A DNA stretch of 64,000 bases from Acinetobacter lwoffii (lineage in GTDB: Bacteria; Pseudomonadota; Gammaproteobacteria; Pseudomonadales; Moraxellaceae). The stretch is taken from the NCBI RefSeq assembly GCF_029024105.1, contig NZ_CP118963.1, positions 620,001-684,000 of the forward strand. Reading direction: 5' to 3'. Shown here piece by piece: positions 17,897 through 27,179 of the stretch. Both the position numbers and the translations under genes were made by a program. Each line of letters starts with the position of its first letter. Within the stretch, counting starts at the first letter, position 1. The notes below the pieces were generated by a model. The model ran no database searches. It was not told the DNA's origin and saw nothing but the letters and a program-made list of their open reading frames with translations.

Positions 17897-19540
17897 ATGT
17901 ATTTATATACTGATTTCGATCAGCAACTGATTAATGAACGTGTTGCACAGTTCCGTGACCAAACGGAACGTTATTTAGCCGGTAAACTCACTGAAGATGA
18001 GTATCGTCCGCTTCGTCTGCAAAATGGTCTGTACGTACAGCGTTATGCGCCAATGTTACGTATTGCCGTGCCATATGGTTTGATGAACTCAAAACAACTT
18101 CGTAAAGTGGCTGATTTGGCAAAAGAATATGACCGTGGCTACGCGCATATTTCGACCCGTCAAAACATCCAGTTTAACTGGCCTGCGCTGGAAAATGTGC
18201 CGGATATGCTGGCTGAACTGGCCACTGTGCAAATGCATGCGATTCAGACTTCAGGTAACTGTATCCGTAATACCACGACGGATCAGTATGCCGGTGTGGT
18301 TGCAGGTGAAATTGCCGATCCACGTCCGACTTGTGAATTGATCCGTCAATGGTCAACCTTCCATCCGGAATTTGCTTTCTTGCCACGTAAATTCAAGATT
18401 GCAGTCTCTGCGCTTGAAGAAACTGACCGTGCAGCCACTGCATTCCACGATATCGGTGTGTATATTGTGCGTAATGAAGCAGGCGAAATGGGCTATAAAA
18501 TCAAAGTCGGTGGTGGTCTCGGCCGTACGCCAGTGATTGGTAGCTTTATCCGTGAGTTCTTGCCGCGTGAAGACCTGATTGCTTATCTGGAAGCAGTCCT
18601 TCGTGTGTATAACTTGCATGGCCGTCGCGACAACAAATATAAAGCACGTATCAAGATTCTGGTAAAAGCTTTAACACCAGCAGTATTTGCCGAGAAAGTT
18701 GAAGCTGAATTTGCGCATACGATTAAAACACTGAAAATCGATGCAGACACCTTGGCGAAAATGGATGAGAACTTCACGCCATTTGACTACCAAGATTATG
18801 CAGATGAAGATTTCACTGAACTATTTGCACAATATCCAAAATTCAAACAGTGGTTCAACATCAATACCAATGCACATAAAGTGAAAGGTTATCGTATCGT
18901 GACGATTTCACTGAAACGTGCCGGGATTGCGCCGGGTGATGTCAGCACAGAAGAAATGAACCTGATTGCAGATCTTGCCGATCAGTACACTTTCGGTGAG
19001 CTGCGTACCACGCATGAACAAAACATTTCCCTGGTCGATGTCCCACAAAAAGATTTGTTCGCTGTATGGCAAACCCTTGACCAAAACAACCTGGCACGTG
19101 CGCATATCGGTTTCTTGACCGACATTATTTGCTGCCCGGGCGGTGACTTCTGTTCTTTGGCTAATGCGAAATCCATTCCGATTTCTGAAGCAATTTCACG
19201 CCGTTTTGATGACCTGGATACGATTTACAATTTAGGCAAACTGGATCTGAATATTTCAGGTTGTATGAATGCTTGTGGCCATCACCATGTGGGTAACATC
19301 GGTATTTTAGGTGTAGACAAGAAAGGCGCTGAGTTCTACCAGATCACTTTAGGCGGTAATGCCGATCATGATGCGTCAATTGGTGACATTCTTGGGCCAT
19401 CATTTGCAGCCGAAGTCGTGCCGGATATCGTAGAAGAAATTTTGAATACTTATCTTGACCTGCGTCAGGATGGTGAAGAGTTTATCGATACTTATCGCCG
19501 TGTCGGCATTCAACCCTTCAAGGAGCGTGCATATGCTTAA
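17897..19540 (+). CDS. cysI: Nitrite/sulfite reductase, hemoprotein (CysI-type)
   Basis: This 547-residue siroheme and [4Fe-4S] reductase carries out the six-electron reduction of sulfite to sulfide in sulfur assimilation. Two ferredoxin-like half domains and two siroheme domains are present. The cluster cysteines appear as C-X5-C in CCPGGDFC and C-X3-C in GCMNACGHH. RTTHEQNISL and THIST-like RQNIQFNW blocks are typical. It overlaps the DUF934 gene by 8 bases, a common pairing in proteobacteria. The start ATG has only a weak ribosome site and a short leader after the TATAAT box. Confidence 0.9.
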   Translation: MYLYTDFDQQLINERVAQFRDQTERYLAGKLTEDEYRPLRLQNGLYVQRYAPMLRIAVPYGLMNSKQLRKVADLAKEYDRGYAHISTRQNIQFNWPALENVPDMLAELATVQMHAIQTSGNCIRNTTTDQYAGVVAGEIADPRPTCELIRQWSTFHPEFAFLPRKFKIAVSALEETDRAATAFHDIGVYIVRNEAGEMGYKIKVGGGLGRTPVIGSFIREFLPREDLIAYLEAVLRVYNLHGRRDNKYKARIKILVKALTPAVFAEKVEAEFAHTIKTLKIDADTLAKMDENFTPFDYQDYADEDFTELFAQYPKFKQWFNINTNAHKVKGYRIVTISLKRAGIAPGDVSTEEMNLIADLADQYTFGELRTTHEQNISLVDVPQKDLFAVWQTLDQNNLARAHIGFLTDIICCPGGDFCSLANAKSIPISEAISRRFDDLDTIYNLGKLDLNISGCMNACGHHHVGNIGILGVDKKGAEFYQITLGGNADHDASIGDILGPSFAAEVVPDIVEEILNTYLDLRQDGEEFIDTYRRVGIQPFKERAYA

Positions 19541-20018
19541 TACCGCACTTCAAGTGCTCTCTAAAGATGGCACGATTGCAGACAATACCTATCAATTGAT
19601 TGGTGAAGATGGTGTTTTGCCGCAGGGTGATGTGGTTCTGACTGTGGACCAGTTAGACCAGATTGGCAATGTATCAGGTAAAAAAGCATTGTACTTAACT
19701 GTCGATGCTTCTCCTGAAAACCATGAATTTCCACTGGACCAGCTAGACGCAATCTTTATCGAGTTTGCCGGTTTTAATGATGGCCGTGGTTATTCATTTG
19801 CAGCACTTCTTCGTCGCCAGGGTTTTCAGGGCGAACTACGTGCTACAGGGGATGTATTCAAAGATGTGTTGAACTACATGAAGCGTTCTGGTTTCGACAC
19901 TTTCGTGATTAAAGAAGGTAAAGATATTCAGGAAGCAGCTGCCGGTTTGAATGATTTCAAAAATCCGTATCAGGCATCGACTGCGGTTGCACAGGCACAT
20001 TATCAAACAGGTGCATAA
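19533..20018 (+). CDS. DUF934 protein, sulfite-reduction partner
   Basis: This 161-residue DUF934 protein starts MLNTALQVLSKDG and has the core GRGYSFAALLRRQGFQGELRA. The family is almost always found beside cysI and is thought to help sulfite or nitrite reduction, perhaps in electron transfer, without a proven mechanism. The ATG at 19533 lies within the last codons of cysI. An AAGGAG ribosome site upstream fixes this start over a longer in-frame one, so the two genes are translationally coupled. Confidence 0.88.
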   Translation: MLNTALQVLSKDGTIADNTYQLIGEDGVLPQGDVVLTVDQLDQIGNVSGKKALYLTVDASPENHEFPLDQLDAIFIEFAGFNDGRGYSFAALLRRQGFQGELRATGDVFKDVLNYMKRSGFDTFVIKEGKDIQEAAAGLNDFKNPYQASTAVAQAHYQTGA

Positions 20019-20036
20019 TTTAAATTATGCTGCTGT

Positions 20037-20064
20037 AAAAAGCCGGATTGAGTCCGGCTTTTTT
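20037..20064 (+). terminator. Rho-independent terminator of cysI-DUF934
   Basis: The stem AAGCCGGA/TCCGGCTT has a five-base loop and T6, 18 bases after the DUF934 stop. Confidence 0.85.
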
Positions 20065-20082
20065 ATGTCTTGGTAAAAACCT

Positions 20083-20532
20083 TTAATTTTCTTCAAGTTG
20101 ACAATTGATCATCCAGTGAATTCCAAACTGATCGCTAAAGGCAGCATAAAGTGCGCCCCAAAAGATCTTTTCAAGCGGCATCTCAATTTGACCATTCACC
20201 GATAAAGCATTAAAAAGTCATTGTGCTTCAGCTTGTTCGCTAGCGTCTAAGTTAATGGAAATATAGTGGTTATTACCTTGCGTAAACACGGTATTGGTTT
20301 GCGCGCAAAATTGATCATTCGTATCGGATGCCATCAGTTCTGTAAATTCGTTAATGGGAAGTGAGATATGCAAGATTTTATTTTTATCCACTTCCGACAG
20401 TGTGACACCTTCTTCAGCTGGCATTTCACCATAACGACTCAGACTTGAAAATTCGCCTCCAAAAACTGATTTATAAAAGTTAAAGGCTGCTTCAGCCTGA
20501 CCTTGGAAATTGAGGTAATGATTCAGTTGCAT
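20083..20532 (-). pseudogene. PhnB-like VOC family protein, interrupted by a TGA
   Basis: The full frame encodes a 149-residue protein of the glyoxalase/VOC (PhnB-like) fold, starting MQLNHYLNFQGQAEAAFNFY. A TGA at 20218..20220 stops it after residue 104. Reading on in the same frame gives LFNALSVNGQIEMPLEK, IFWGALYAAFSDQFGIHWMI and a TAA at 20083..20085, which is the expected C-terminal half of the family. One CGA-to-TGA change explains it. The broken product lacks the last beta strands of the second module, so it is probably inactive unless the stop is read through. Confidence 0.85.
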
Positions 20533-20618
20533 GGGAGAACTCCCTTTTTATTTTGCTTGCTTTAATCTACGCCACTTTGTGGTATTTTGCGCGAGCAAGC
20601 TTTATCAAAATGTAAGCG

Positions 20619-20648
20619 AAAAAAATCCTCCAGATCAGGAGGGTTTTT
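20619..20648 (-). terminator. Rho-independent terminator of the second thiolase gene
   Basis: The stem ATCCTCC/GGAGGGT has an AGATCA loop and T-runs on both strands. It lies 45 bases downstream of the thiolase gene. Confidence 0.65.
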
Positions 20649-20650
20649 AA

Positions 20651-20690
20651 CTCCCTCTCCTTATGGGAGAGGGATGGGGGTGAGGGAAGA
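20651..20690. repeat. Short palindromic repeat at the thiolase gene 3' end
   Basis: The CTCCCTCTCC...GGAGAGGGAT...GGTGAGGG sequence belongs to the same class as 31188..31257 and the repeat split by the IS at 43859. It lies within 3 bases of the thiolase stop codon. Confidence 0.6.
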
Positions 20691-20692
20691 GG

Positions 20693-21868
20693 TTAGAGTA
20701 ATTCAATCGCTACAGCAGTTGCTTCACCACCACCGATACATAGAGCAGCAATACCTTTCTTGCCACCGGTACGTTTTAGTGCATGAATCAAAGTCAGGAT
20801 AATACGCGAACCGGTTGAACCCACAGGATGGCCGAGTGCGCATGCACCACCATTGATGTTGACTTTTTCAGGATCTAGCTTGAACTCATCCATTGGGCAC
20901 ATGGTGACCATGGCAAAGGCTTCATTGATTTCCCAAAGGTCGACATCAGAAGCGGTCCATCCGGTTTTATCCAGTACTTTCTGGATTGCACCGACTGGAG
21001 CAATGGTAAATTCAGATGGATGTTGAGAATTCGATGCATAGGCCACAATTTTGGCTAAAGGATTTAAACCTTTTGCTGCTGCATTGTCAGCCGAGGTAAT
21101 TACTAAAGCTGATGCACCATCTGAAATCGAGCTGGCATTAGCCGCCGTAATCGTACCGTCTTTAGCAAACGCTGGACGTAAAGTTGGAATTTTATCGATG
21201 TTGGCATTAAATGGTTGCTCATCTTTATCAACAACCACATCGCCTTTACGGTTTTTAACTGTTACAGGCACGATTTCATCAGCAAAGTAGCCTTCATTGA
21301 CCGCAGTTTGCGCACGCTTTAATGAGCGAATCGCAAAATCATCCATCTGCTCGCGGGTATAGCCTTTGGTATTTGCCATATCTTGGGCAAATGAACCCAT
21401 CAAACGACCTGTTTCAGCATCTTCCAAGCCATCCAGAAACATATGGTCCTTGATTTCACCGTGACCCATACGGAAACCGCTACGTGCTTTTTGCAATACA
21501 TAAGGCGCATTGGTCATGGATTCCATACCACCGGCAACCACGATATCAGCAGAACCTGCTTTAATCATGTCAGCAGCCTGCATGACGGCTTTCATGCCTG
21601 AACCACATAATTTATTAATGGTCACAGCACCAGTAGAATCTGGAAGACCAGCTTGACGCATCGCTTGACGTGCAGGCCCTTGCTTTAAACCTGCCGGGAG
21701 TACACAACCCATAATGACTTCTTCAATATCCGCTGGTTGCAGACCCGCACGGGAAATTGCCTCTTTAATGGTGACCGCACCGAGTTCGGGTGCAGTTACA
21801 CTTGCAAGACTACCCTGAAAGCCACCCATGGCTGTACGTGCACCATTGACAATTACGATGTCAGTCAT
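20693..21868 (-). CDS. Acetyl-CoA C-acetyltransferase (biosynthetic-type thiolase)
   Basis: This 391-residue thiolase II condenses or splits acetoacetyl-CoA. The nucleophile is C88 in INKLCGSGMKAV. The catalytic His lies in CALGHPVGSTGS and the second Cys in CIGGGEATAVAIE. Length and the CGSGMKA form match PhaA/AtoB-like enzymes more than long-chain thiolases. It is a single gene, unlike the thiolase at 13894..15099. The ATG has AGAGAAA upstream. Confidence 0.9.
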   Translation of the reverse strand: MTDIVIVNGARTAMGGFQGSLASVTAPELGAVTIKEAISRAGLQPADIEEVIMGCVLPAGLKQGPARQAMRQAGLPDSTGAVTINKLCGSGMKAVMQAADMIKAGSADIVVAGGMESMTNAPYVLQKARSGFRMGHGEIKDHMFLDGLEDAETGRLMGSFAQDMANTKGYTREQMDDFAIRSLKRAQTAVNEGYFADEIVPVTVKNRKGDVVVDKDEQPFNANIDKIPTLRPAFAKDGTITAANASSISDGASALVITSADNAAAKGLNPLAKIVAYASNSQHPSEFTIAPVGAIQKVLDKTGWTASDVDLWEINEAFAMVTMCPMDEFKLDPEKVNINGGACALGHPVGSTGSRIILTLIHALKRTGGKKGIAALCIGGGEATAVAIELL

Positions 21869-21979
21869 TGTTTTCTCTCCGTATGAGTTTTAATCAATTT
21901 TTTCAAACTTAAGCAGTATATTGGAAAAAACTCAGGATTGAAGCGTTAAACGCAGAGAAGCATAAACTGGATAGTTCTG

Positions 21980-22501
21980 TTAGCAAGACGAGAGACTTTC
22001 GATCCGGATATGCCCCATTTTGCTGAGTACAATACGCTGTTGGTTAGAAAGATGGGTAGAACAATAATAAAAACTACCATTTGAACCAATCGGCAAGGCA
22101 GTGTGCGCTTGATAAGTGACACTCGATAAACTTAAAGCTCCTCGCCAACTTAAGTTACCGTATTTGAGGTTCAGTGCATCAATATGTAAAATTTGTTCGC
22201 CTGTATCGACTTGTCGGTTTTTATTTTTATCAATAAAGACCAGTATATTTTTATTCCATTGATTGGGTTGACAGCTGAGTGAGTCCTGGCTGGGGCAGAT
22301 CACAATATTCTGGTGAAACACAGCAGCCTGACTGCGTGCATAACGATTAACCGCAGATAATTTGATTGGAATCTGTTTGGCTTCCTGTCTGGAACGATAC
22401 TCATGGAAGTACGGTAGAGCGATACTGGCTAAAATTGCAATCATTGCAATACAGATAATGAGTTCAACAAAAGTGAAGCCTGTTGTTATTTTTTTATACA
22501 T
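21980..22501 (-). CDS. FimT/GspH-like pseudopilin
   Basis: This 173-residue protein has a type IV prepilin signal: KKITTG then FTFVELIICIAMIAILASIA, with Glu at +5 and a long N-terminal helix. Cleavage by PilD after Gly is expected. The C-terminal half has a Cys pair (ICPSQDSLSC, FYYCSTH) like the FimT/GspH minor pseudopilins. It is likely a minor pilin used in type IV pilus assembly or DNA uptake. It stands alone here, away from other pil genes. Confidence 0.82.
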   Translation of the reverse strand: MYKKITTGFTFVELIICIAMIAILASIALPYFHEYRSRQEAKQIPIKLSAVNRYARSQAAVFHQNIVICPSQDSLSCQPNQWNKNILVFIDKNKNRQVDTGEQILHIDALNLKYGNLSWRGALSLSSVTYQAHTALPIGSNGSFYYCSTHLSNQQRIVLSKMGHIRIESLSSC

Positions 22502-22737
22502 AGAGTTACCTGATTTATATATTATTTTTATGAGGAATATGTTATTAATTATGCGTTTTTTATGCTTTGTGGAGCCGAGTAATCAGTCCTTACTTAAGTT
22601 TCAAGAAAGTGATTAAAAAATAATTGGCAATCACCATAGGGTATTCAGAATAAAAAATTGAGTAAAAAGTTACCGAATTACAACGGAAATTGTAAGTAAT
22701 TTTGTCAATAATTTACTTGATTAAATTAATCAAGCAC

Positions 22738-22766
22738 TTGGAAAAATAATAAAGTGTTTGTATGAT
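22738..22766 (+). promoter_or_regulatory. Probable sigma-70 promoter of ompA
   Basis: A -35 TTGGAA (22738..22743), a 17-base spacer and a -10 TATGAT (22761..22766) predict a transcript start near 22773 and a leader of about 100 bases. Long leaders are usual for ompA mRNAs. Confidence 0.65.
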
Positions 22767-22876
22767 GCCATGTGAATAGCTTAAGAATAAAACTGGGGTA
22801 ATAAAAAGCCTATCTCAGGATGGCCTATTGCGGGCTTGAGCTTGAACAACAATTTTTATCTCTGGAGGATAAATCC

Positions 22877-23926
22877 ATGAAAATGAGTCGTATTGCTTTA
22901 GCTATGCTTGTAGCTGCACCTTTTGCTGCTGCAAATGCAGGCGTAACTGTTACTCCGTTGATGTTAGGTTATACATTCCAAGACACCCAGCACAACAATA
23001 ACGGTAATGATGGCGAACTTACTAGTAGTCCTGAATTACAAGACGATTTATTCGTAGGTGCTGCTATTGGTGTTGAATTAACTCCTTGGTTAGGTTTTGA
23101 AGCTGAATATAGCCAAGTAAAGGGCGATGTTGACGGTGCTGCTGAAGGTGCAGAATACAAAGGCCAAAATATTGCAGGTAACTTCTACGCAACTTCTGAC
23201 GTATTTACTGGTAACTATGACAGCAAAGTGAAGCCATACATGCTTCTAGGTGCGGGTCACTACAAATACGAATTTGAAGGTGTGCCACGCGGTACTCGCG
23301 GTAATGAAGAAGAAGGTACTCTAGGTAATGCTGGTGTGGGTGCATTCTGGCACATCAACGATGCCTTAGCGCTACGTACTGAAGCTCGTGGTACTTACCA
23401 CTTTGACGAAAAATTCTGGAACTACACAGCATTAGCTGGTCTTAATGTTGTTCTAGGTGGTCGTCTGAAACCAGCTGCTCCAGTAGTTGAAGTTGCTCCA
23501 GTTGAGCCTGTAACTCCAGTTGCTCCAGCGCCACAAGAGTTGACTGAAGACCTGAACATGGAACTTCGTGTGTTCTTTGATACAAACAAATCAAACATCA
23601 AAGATCAATACAAACCAGAAATCGCTAAAGTTGCTGAGAAGCTAGTTGAATATCCAAACGCTACTGCTCGTATCGAAGGTCACACTGACAACACTGGTCC
23701 ACGTGCACTAAACGAACGTTTATCTCTAGCACGTGCTAACTCTGTTAAATCTTCGCTTGTAAATGAATACAATGTTGATGCATCTCGCTTGTCTACTCAA
23801 GGTTTTGCTTGGGATCAACCGATTGCAGACAACAACACTAAAGAAGGTCGTGCTATGAACCGTCGTGTATTCGCGACAATCACTGGTAGCCGTACTGTTT
23901 TAGCTGAACAACCAGTTGCTCAATAA
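22877..23926 (+). CDS. ompA: Major outer-membrane protein OmpA
   Basis: This 349-residue porin-like protein has a signal peptide [21 protein letters not shown] (cleaved after ANA), an eight-stranded barrel (about 22-200), a Pro/Val-rich linker ([17 protein letters not shown]) and a C-terminal OmpA domain. The peptidoglycan-binding residues lie around [19 protein letters not shown]. It ties the outer membrane to the cell wall and, in Acinetobacter, affects adhesion and permeability. The ATG at 22877 with GGAGG 8 bases upstream is preferred over an upstream in-frame start. Monocistronic, with a strong promoter and terminator. Confidence 0.96.
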   Translation: MKMSRIALAMLVAAPFAAANAGVTVTPLMLGYTFQDTQHNNNGNDGELTSSPELQDDLFVGAAIGVELTPWLGFEAEYSQVKGDVDGAAEGAEYKGQNIAGNFYATSDVFTGNYDSKVKPYMLLGAGHYKYEFEGVPRGTRGNEEEGTLGNAGVGAFWHINDALALRTEARGTYHFDEKFWNYTALAGLNVVLGGRLKPAAPVVEVAPVEPVTPVAPAPQELTEDLNMELRVFFDTNKSNIKDQYKPEIAKVAEKLVEYPNATARIEGHTDNTGPRALNERLSLARANSVKSSLVNEYNVDASRLSTQGFAWDQPIADNNTKEGRAMNRRVFATITGSRTVLAEQPVAQ

Positions 23927-23946
23927 TTCATTATTGAACACTCATT

Positions 23947-23977
23947 AAAAAGGCAGCTCTTCGGAGCTGCTTTTTTT
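23947..23977 (+). terminator. Strong rho-independent terminator of ompA
   Basis: The stem GCAGCTC/GAGCTGC is closed by a stable TTCG loop and followed by T7. Confidence 0.9.
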
Positions 23978-24011
23978 ATGTCTGTATTTTGACTACACTT
24001 AGCCTGTTAAG

Positions 24012-24563
24012 ATGTCGTTGAGTAAAAATATGAGTGTCGAAATTCCTGAAGATTTGCAAAATCTGGAAGCCAATAGCGGAATTTTTGCAATATGGATGAT
24101 TTTTCATCATTATGGCATTGATTTGAATATTCCTGATTTAACTCAGCTCTGTCAACATGACCCTGAAATGGGAAGCTCAAGCATCGCACTTGCAGTTGCT
24201 TTAAAGACATTGGGTTTGGATGTCAATTTTTGTACTGAACATGATGCAGATAAACAGCCAATTGAAGTCGATTTCTATCAACAAGCACATCGCTTAAATA
24301 TTCCTGTTATAGAACAGCCATTGTCTTATGCAGAAATTCAGGAAAATGTAGAAGCAGGCCGTTTTGTGATTGTGTTCTATGACACCTTAGAGGGAGTAGG
24401 GAATCATTCCCTGATATATGAAATTGATGAAAATGAAATTAGCTTCTTTGATAGTTTTGAGTCTATGCCTAAAGAGGTATTTGAGCAGCAACGTCGGGTA
24501 GACGGAATTTGCCAGCAAGTGATTGTGATTGATGATCGCAATTTCGTGATGCGTCATAGTTAA
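24012..24563 (+). CDS. C39-like (papain-fold) protein, catalytic Cys apparently missing
   Basis: This 183-residue protein resembles the C39-like peptidase fold. The region that would carry the nucleophile, normally Q-x-D/E-C-G, reads NSGIFAIWMIFHHYG (about 20-34), so Cys is replaced by Ser. The later His and Asp remain in VGNHSLIYEI and SFFDSFE. It has no signal peptide and no ABC transporter beside it. It may be an inactive fold used for binding, or an enzyme with a serine nucleophile. The start at 24012 has a weak ribosome site, and an ATG at 24030 is possible. Confidence 0.6.
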   Translation: MSLSKNMSVEIPEDLQNLEANSGIFAIWMIFHHYGIDLNIPDLTQLCQHDPEMGSSSIALAVALKTLGLDVNFCTEHDADKQPIEVDFYQQAHRLNIPVIEQPLSYAEIQENVEAGRFVIVFYDTLEGVGNHSLIYEIDENEISFFDSFESMPKEVFEQQRRVDGICQQVIVIDDRNFVMRHS

Positions 24564-24573
24564 TTCAAGAAAT

Positions 24574-24602
24574 AAAAAATCAGCCCGTAAGCTGATTTTT
24601 TT
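24574..24602 (+). terminator. Bidirectional rho-independent terminator
   Basis: The stem ATCAGC/GCTGAT has A6 before and T7 after, between convergent genes (C39-like and amino acid permease). Confidence 0.75.
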
Positions 24603-24615
24603 AATGAATAATTTT

Positions 24616-26082
24616 TTATTCCTGATCAAGTTTCATCGGCTGCACATCCATCTCTTGATAAGAGACCAGTTTGGTTTTTTTCTTCCATTTGTAGCCGAAC
24701 CAAATGGCTAGGAATAGCGGAATACTGATATAGGTCGATAACACACCCATCCATTGACCGGCCAAAACATCCTGATAGTTCTGTCCGAGAACAACAATCG
24801 CACACAGGATAAATGCAAACCAAGGAGCAAAAGGAAAGAATTTAGCGCGATAAGCCAGATCTTCCAGTTTATAACCTTGAGCCAAATAACCTTTGCGGAA
24901 GCGGTAATGCGAAATTGCAATCCCGAGCCAGACAATAAAGCCACACATCCCTGACATGTTTAGCAGCCAGTTAAAGACTTCCTGTTCACCAAAGAAAGTA
25001 GTCAGGAAGCATAGAGCTGCGATCGCCGTAGTGGCATAGAGTGCATTCATTGGCACACCACGCGGGTCCAGACGCGCAAACATTTTAGGTGCACTGCCTT
25101 TACGCGACATATCAAACAGCATACGGGTAGATGAATACATGCCAGAATTACCCGCAGATAGAATAGCGGTCAGGATCACTGCATTCATGATACTGGCGGC
25201 AAAGGCAAAACCGGCTTTTTCATACAATAAGGTGAATGGCGAAAGCGCAATATTATCTGTTGCAGCGGCCTGTAATAAACGTGGGTCATTATAGGCAATC
25301 AAGGTGCCGATAATGAAAATACACACGATATAAAACAGAAGGATACGCCAGAAAATCTGTTTGATGGCGACCGGAATGGTTTTCTTTGGATCTTTCGATT
25401 CACCTGCCGCCACACCGACCATTTCGGTACCCTGGAAAGAGAATCCGGCAATCATCGCCACGCCAATTAATGCCTGGAAACCACCGACAAAGGGTGCATC
25501 ACCAATGCTCCAGTTGGCAAATGCTTCTGCACCCGGGGTCAGCATGATCTTCACGATCATCCAGATCCCGATAATGATAAAGGCAATGATCGCGAGAACT
25601 TTAACCAGAGAAAAGAAAAATTCAGATTCGCCAAAGCCTTTTACCGTCAGGGCATTAATCCCGAAAATAATGGCCAGGAAAATGGCACTCCAGTACACGC
25701 CCGGAATATCTGGAAACCAGAATTTCATAATAAACTGAACGGCAACCAGCTCAAAAGCCACGGTAATGGCCCAGTTGTACCAGTAGTTCCAGCCCAGAGC
25801 GAAACCAAAACCACCTTCGACATATTTGGTGCCGTAAGTGAAAAATGCACCTGAGGTCGGGTTGTGTGTGGCAAGCTCGCCTAGACTGGTCATCAAGAAA
25901 TAAATCATGATACCAATCAGTACATATGCAAGTAGTGCACCGCCTGGTCCAGCGTTGGCAATGGTCGCCCCTGAGGCCAGGAATAAACCTGTACCAATAG
26001 ATCCGCCAATGGCGATCATATTCAGATGACGAGCACCCAGCTTACGCTGCAGCTGCATCGTGTTTTGCGTTTCGCTCATCAT
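24616..26082 (-). CDS. Amino acid permease, APC family (LysP-like)
   Basis: This 488-residue, 12-helix permease of the amino acid-polyamine-organocation superfamily has the signatures [19 protein letters not shown] (helix 1) and [22 protein letters not shown]. The latter is close to LysP and related amino acid:H+ symporters of the YAT group. It imports amino acids across the inner membrane; the exact substrate is unsettled. Its start ATG overlaps the stop of rsmC (ATGA), and AAGGA inside rsmC serves as its ribosome site, so translation is coupled. Confidence 0.88.
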   Translation of the reverse strand: MMSETQNTMQLQRKLGARHLNMIAIGGSIGTGLFLASGATIANAGPGGALLAYVLIGIMIYFLMTSLGELATHNPTSGAFFTYGTKYVEGGFGFALGWNYWYNWAITVAFELVAVQFIMKFWFPDIPGVYWSAIFLAIIFGINALTVKGFGESEFFFSLVKVLAIIAFIIIGIWMIVKIMLTPGAEAFANWSIGDAPFVGGFQALIGVAMIAGFSFQGTEMVGVAAGESKDPKKTIPVAIKQIFWRILLFYIVCIFIIGTLIAYNDPRLLQAAATDNIALSPFTLLYEKAGFAFAASIMNAVILTAILSAGNSGMYSSTRMLFDMSRKGSAPKMFARLDPRGVPMNALYATTAIAALCFLTTFFGEQEVFNWLLNMSGMCGFIVWLGIAISHYRFRKGYLAQGYKLEDLAYRAKFFPFAPWFAFILCAIVVLGQNYQDVLAGQWMGVLSTYISIPLFLAIWFGYKWKKKTKLVSYQEMDVQPMKLDQE

Positions 26083-27113
26083 GATTCCTTAACATTTTTT
26101 TGAGTGCTGGCGAAGAGCACTTTAAAGCCTTGTTGATCCGCTTTGACTGTACAGCGACCAAAGTTTTGTTCAATCAGGGTCGGGTAGTTCAAGAAACGGT
26201 TGGCCACGATCCAAAGCTCACCGCCCGATTTTAAATGACGGCGCGAGATTTTACATAAGGTTTCGCTTGCCGTGTAATCGGTCTCGATTCCCATATGAAA
26301 AGGCGGATTACTGACGATGGCATGCAAGAACAAGGGTGCATCTTCAATGCCTGTAACCGCTTTGATTTCAATCTGTTCAGGAGTAAGCTGGTTTTCTGCA
26401 AAGGTCATTTGCGTAGAAGCCAGTGCAAAGGCATCGACATCCATGGCAAAAATCCGGTTTTTCGGATTTAATTTTGCCAGATACGCACTAATGACGCCTG
26501 CGCCACAGCCAAAGTCAGCAATTTTACCTGAAGTGACTTGTGACAAATAAGGTAATAGTGTGGCAGTACCGACATCCAAACGGTTTTGACTAAAAACGCC
26601 CGGAAGTGCACAAATATTCAGATCACCATTTGGTGTAGATACGGTATAGTGCTGCGCCCAGTCTGCAAGTGCTTTTTTCTCGACCGTATGGTCTAGAACC
26701 AATTGCCACAGCTGGCAATGACGTGCGCTGTCAAGTTTGAGTGTCTTACCAAAAGGCTGCAACTGTTTGGCTGCACGTTCTATCCCACCTTTCTTTTCAC
26801 CGACCAGGAAAACACTGCTACCCGGTTTAAGCTGCGCTGCCACATTATGCAGTAAGTAATTTAAGAGTTCTTTAGACTTAGGTACAAAAATAACCGCCTG
26901 ATCAAACTCACCCTCAGGCATCTCTGCACCAAAATGCACATCTGCTTGTTGTGACTGGAAATATTGAAAATCGTTAAAATTCCATGTCCAGACAGCGGGA
27001 TTGATAGAGGCATCGAATTCAGCGAGCAGATCATCTGTTGGTGCATTAATCAGTAGGATGCGACCCGACAAAAAATCATATTGTCTTAATAAAACTTCGC
27101 TTTTAGGATCCAT
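26079..27113 (-). CDS. rsmC: 16S rRNA (guanine-N2) methyltransferase RsmC
   Basis: This 344-residue enzyme methylates G1207 of 16S rRNA in the 30S subunit. It has the family's duplicated fold: an N-terminal degenerate methyltransferase-like half (1 to about 165) and an active C-terminal half. The C-terminal half has motif [19 protein letters not shown] (about 196 onward), an acidic AMDVDAFAL, and the catalytic SNPPFHMG motif. Length is normal. It overlaps the permease gene by 4 bases. No functional link between them is obvious. Confidence 0.92.
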   Translation of the reverse strand: MDPKSEVLLRQYDFLSGRILLINAPTDDLLAEFDASINPAVWTWNFNDFQYFQSQQADVHFGAEMPEGEFDQAVIFVPKSKELLNYLLHNVAAQLKPGSSVFLVGEKKGGIERAAKQLQPFGKTLKLDSARHCQLWQLVLDHTVEKKALADWAQHYTVSTPNGDLNICALPGVFSQNRLDVGTATLLPYLSQVTSGKIADFGCGAGVISAYLAKLNPKNRIFAMDVDAFALASTQMTFAENQLTPEQIEIKAVTGIEDAPLFLHAIVSNPPFHMGIETDYTASETLCKISRRHLKSGGELWIVANRFLNYPTLIEQNFGRCTVKADQQGFKVLFASTQKNVKES

Positions 27114-27130
27114 AGGTATCTCTCCAATAT

Positions 27131-27169
27131 AAAGAACACTGCCTAAGTCTGACCTAGACAGTGTTCTTT
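27131..27169 (-). terminator. Long hairpin between the NCS2 permease and rsmC genes
   Basis: Perfect 11-base arms, AAAGAACACTG and CAGTGTTCTTT, have a 17-base loop. It lies 11 bases after the permease stop. The T-run is weak, so it may be a processing or stability hairpin as much as a terminator. Confidence 0.5.
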
Positions 27170-27179
27170 GGACATGAAA

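Noticed and set aside
20587..20802. Open frame across the repeat and thiolase 3' end
   Set aside because: It overlaps the terminator and the thiolase gene on the other strand; the product is the translated repeat.
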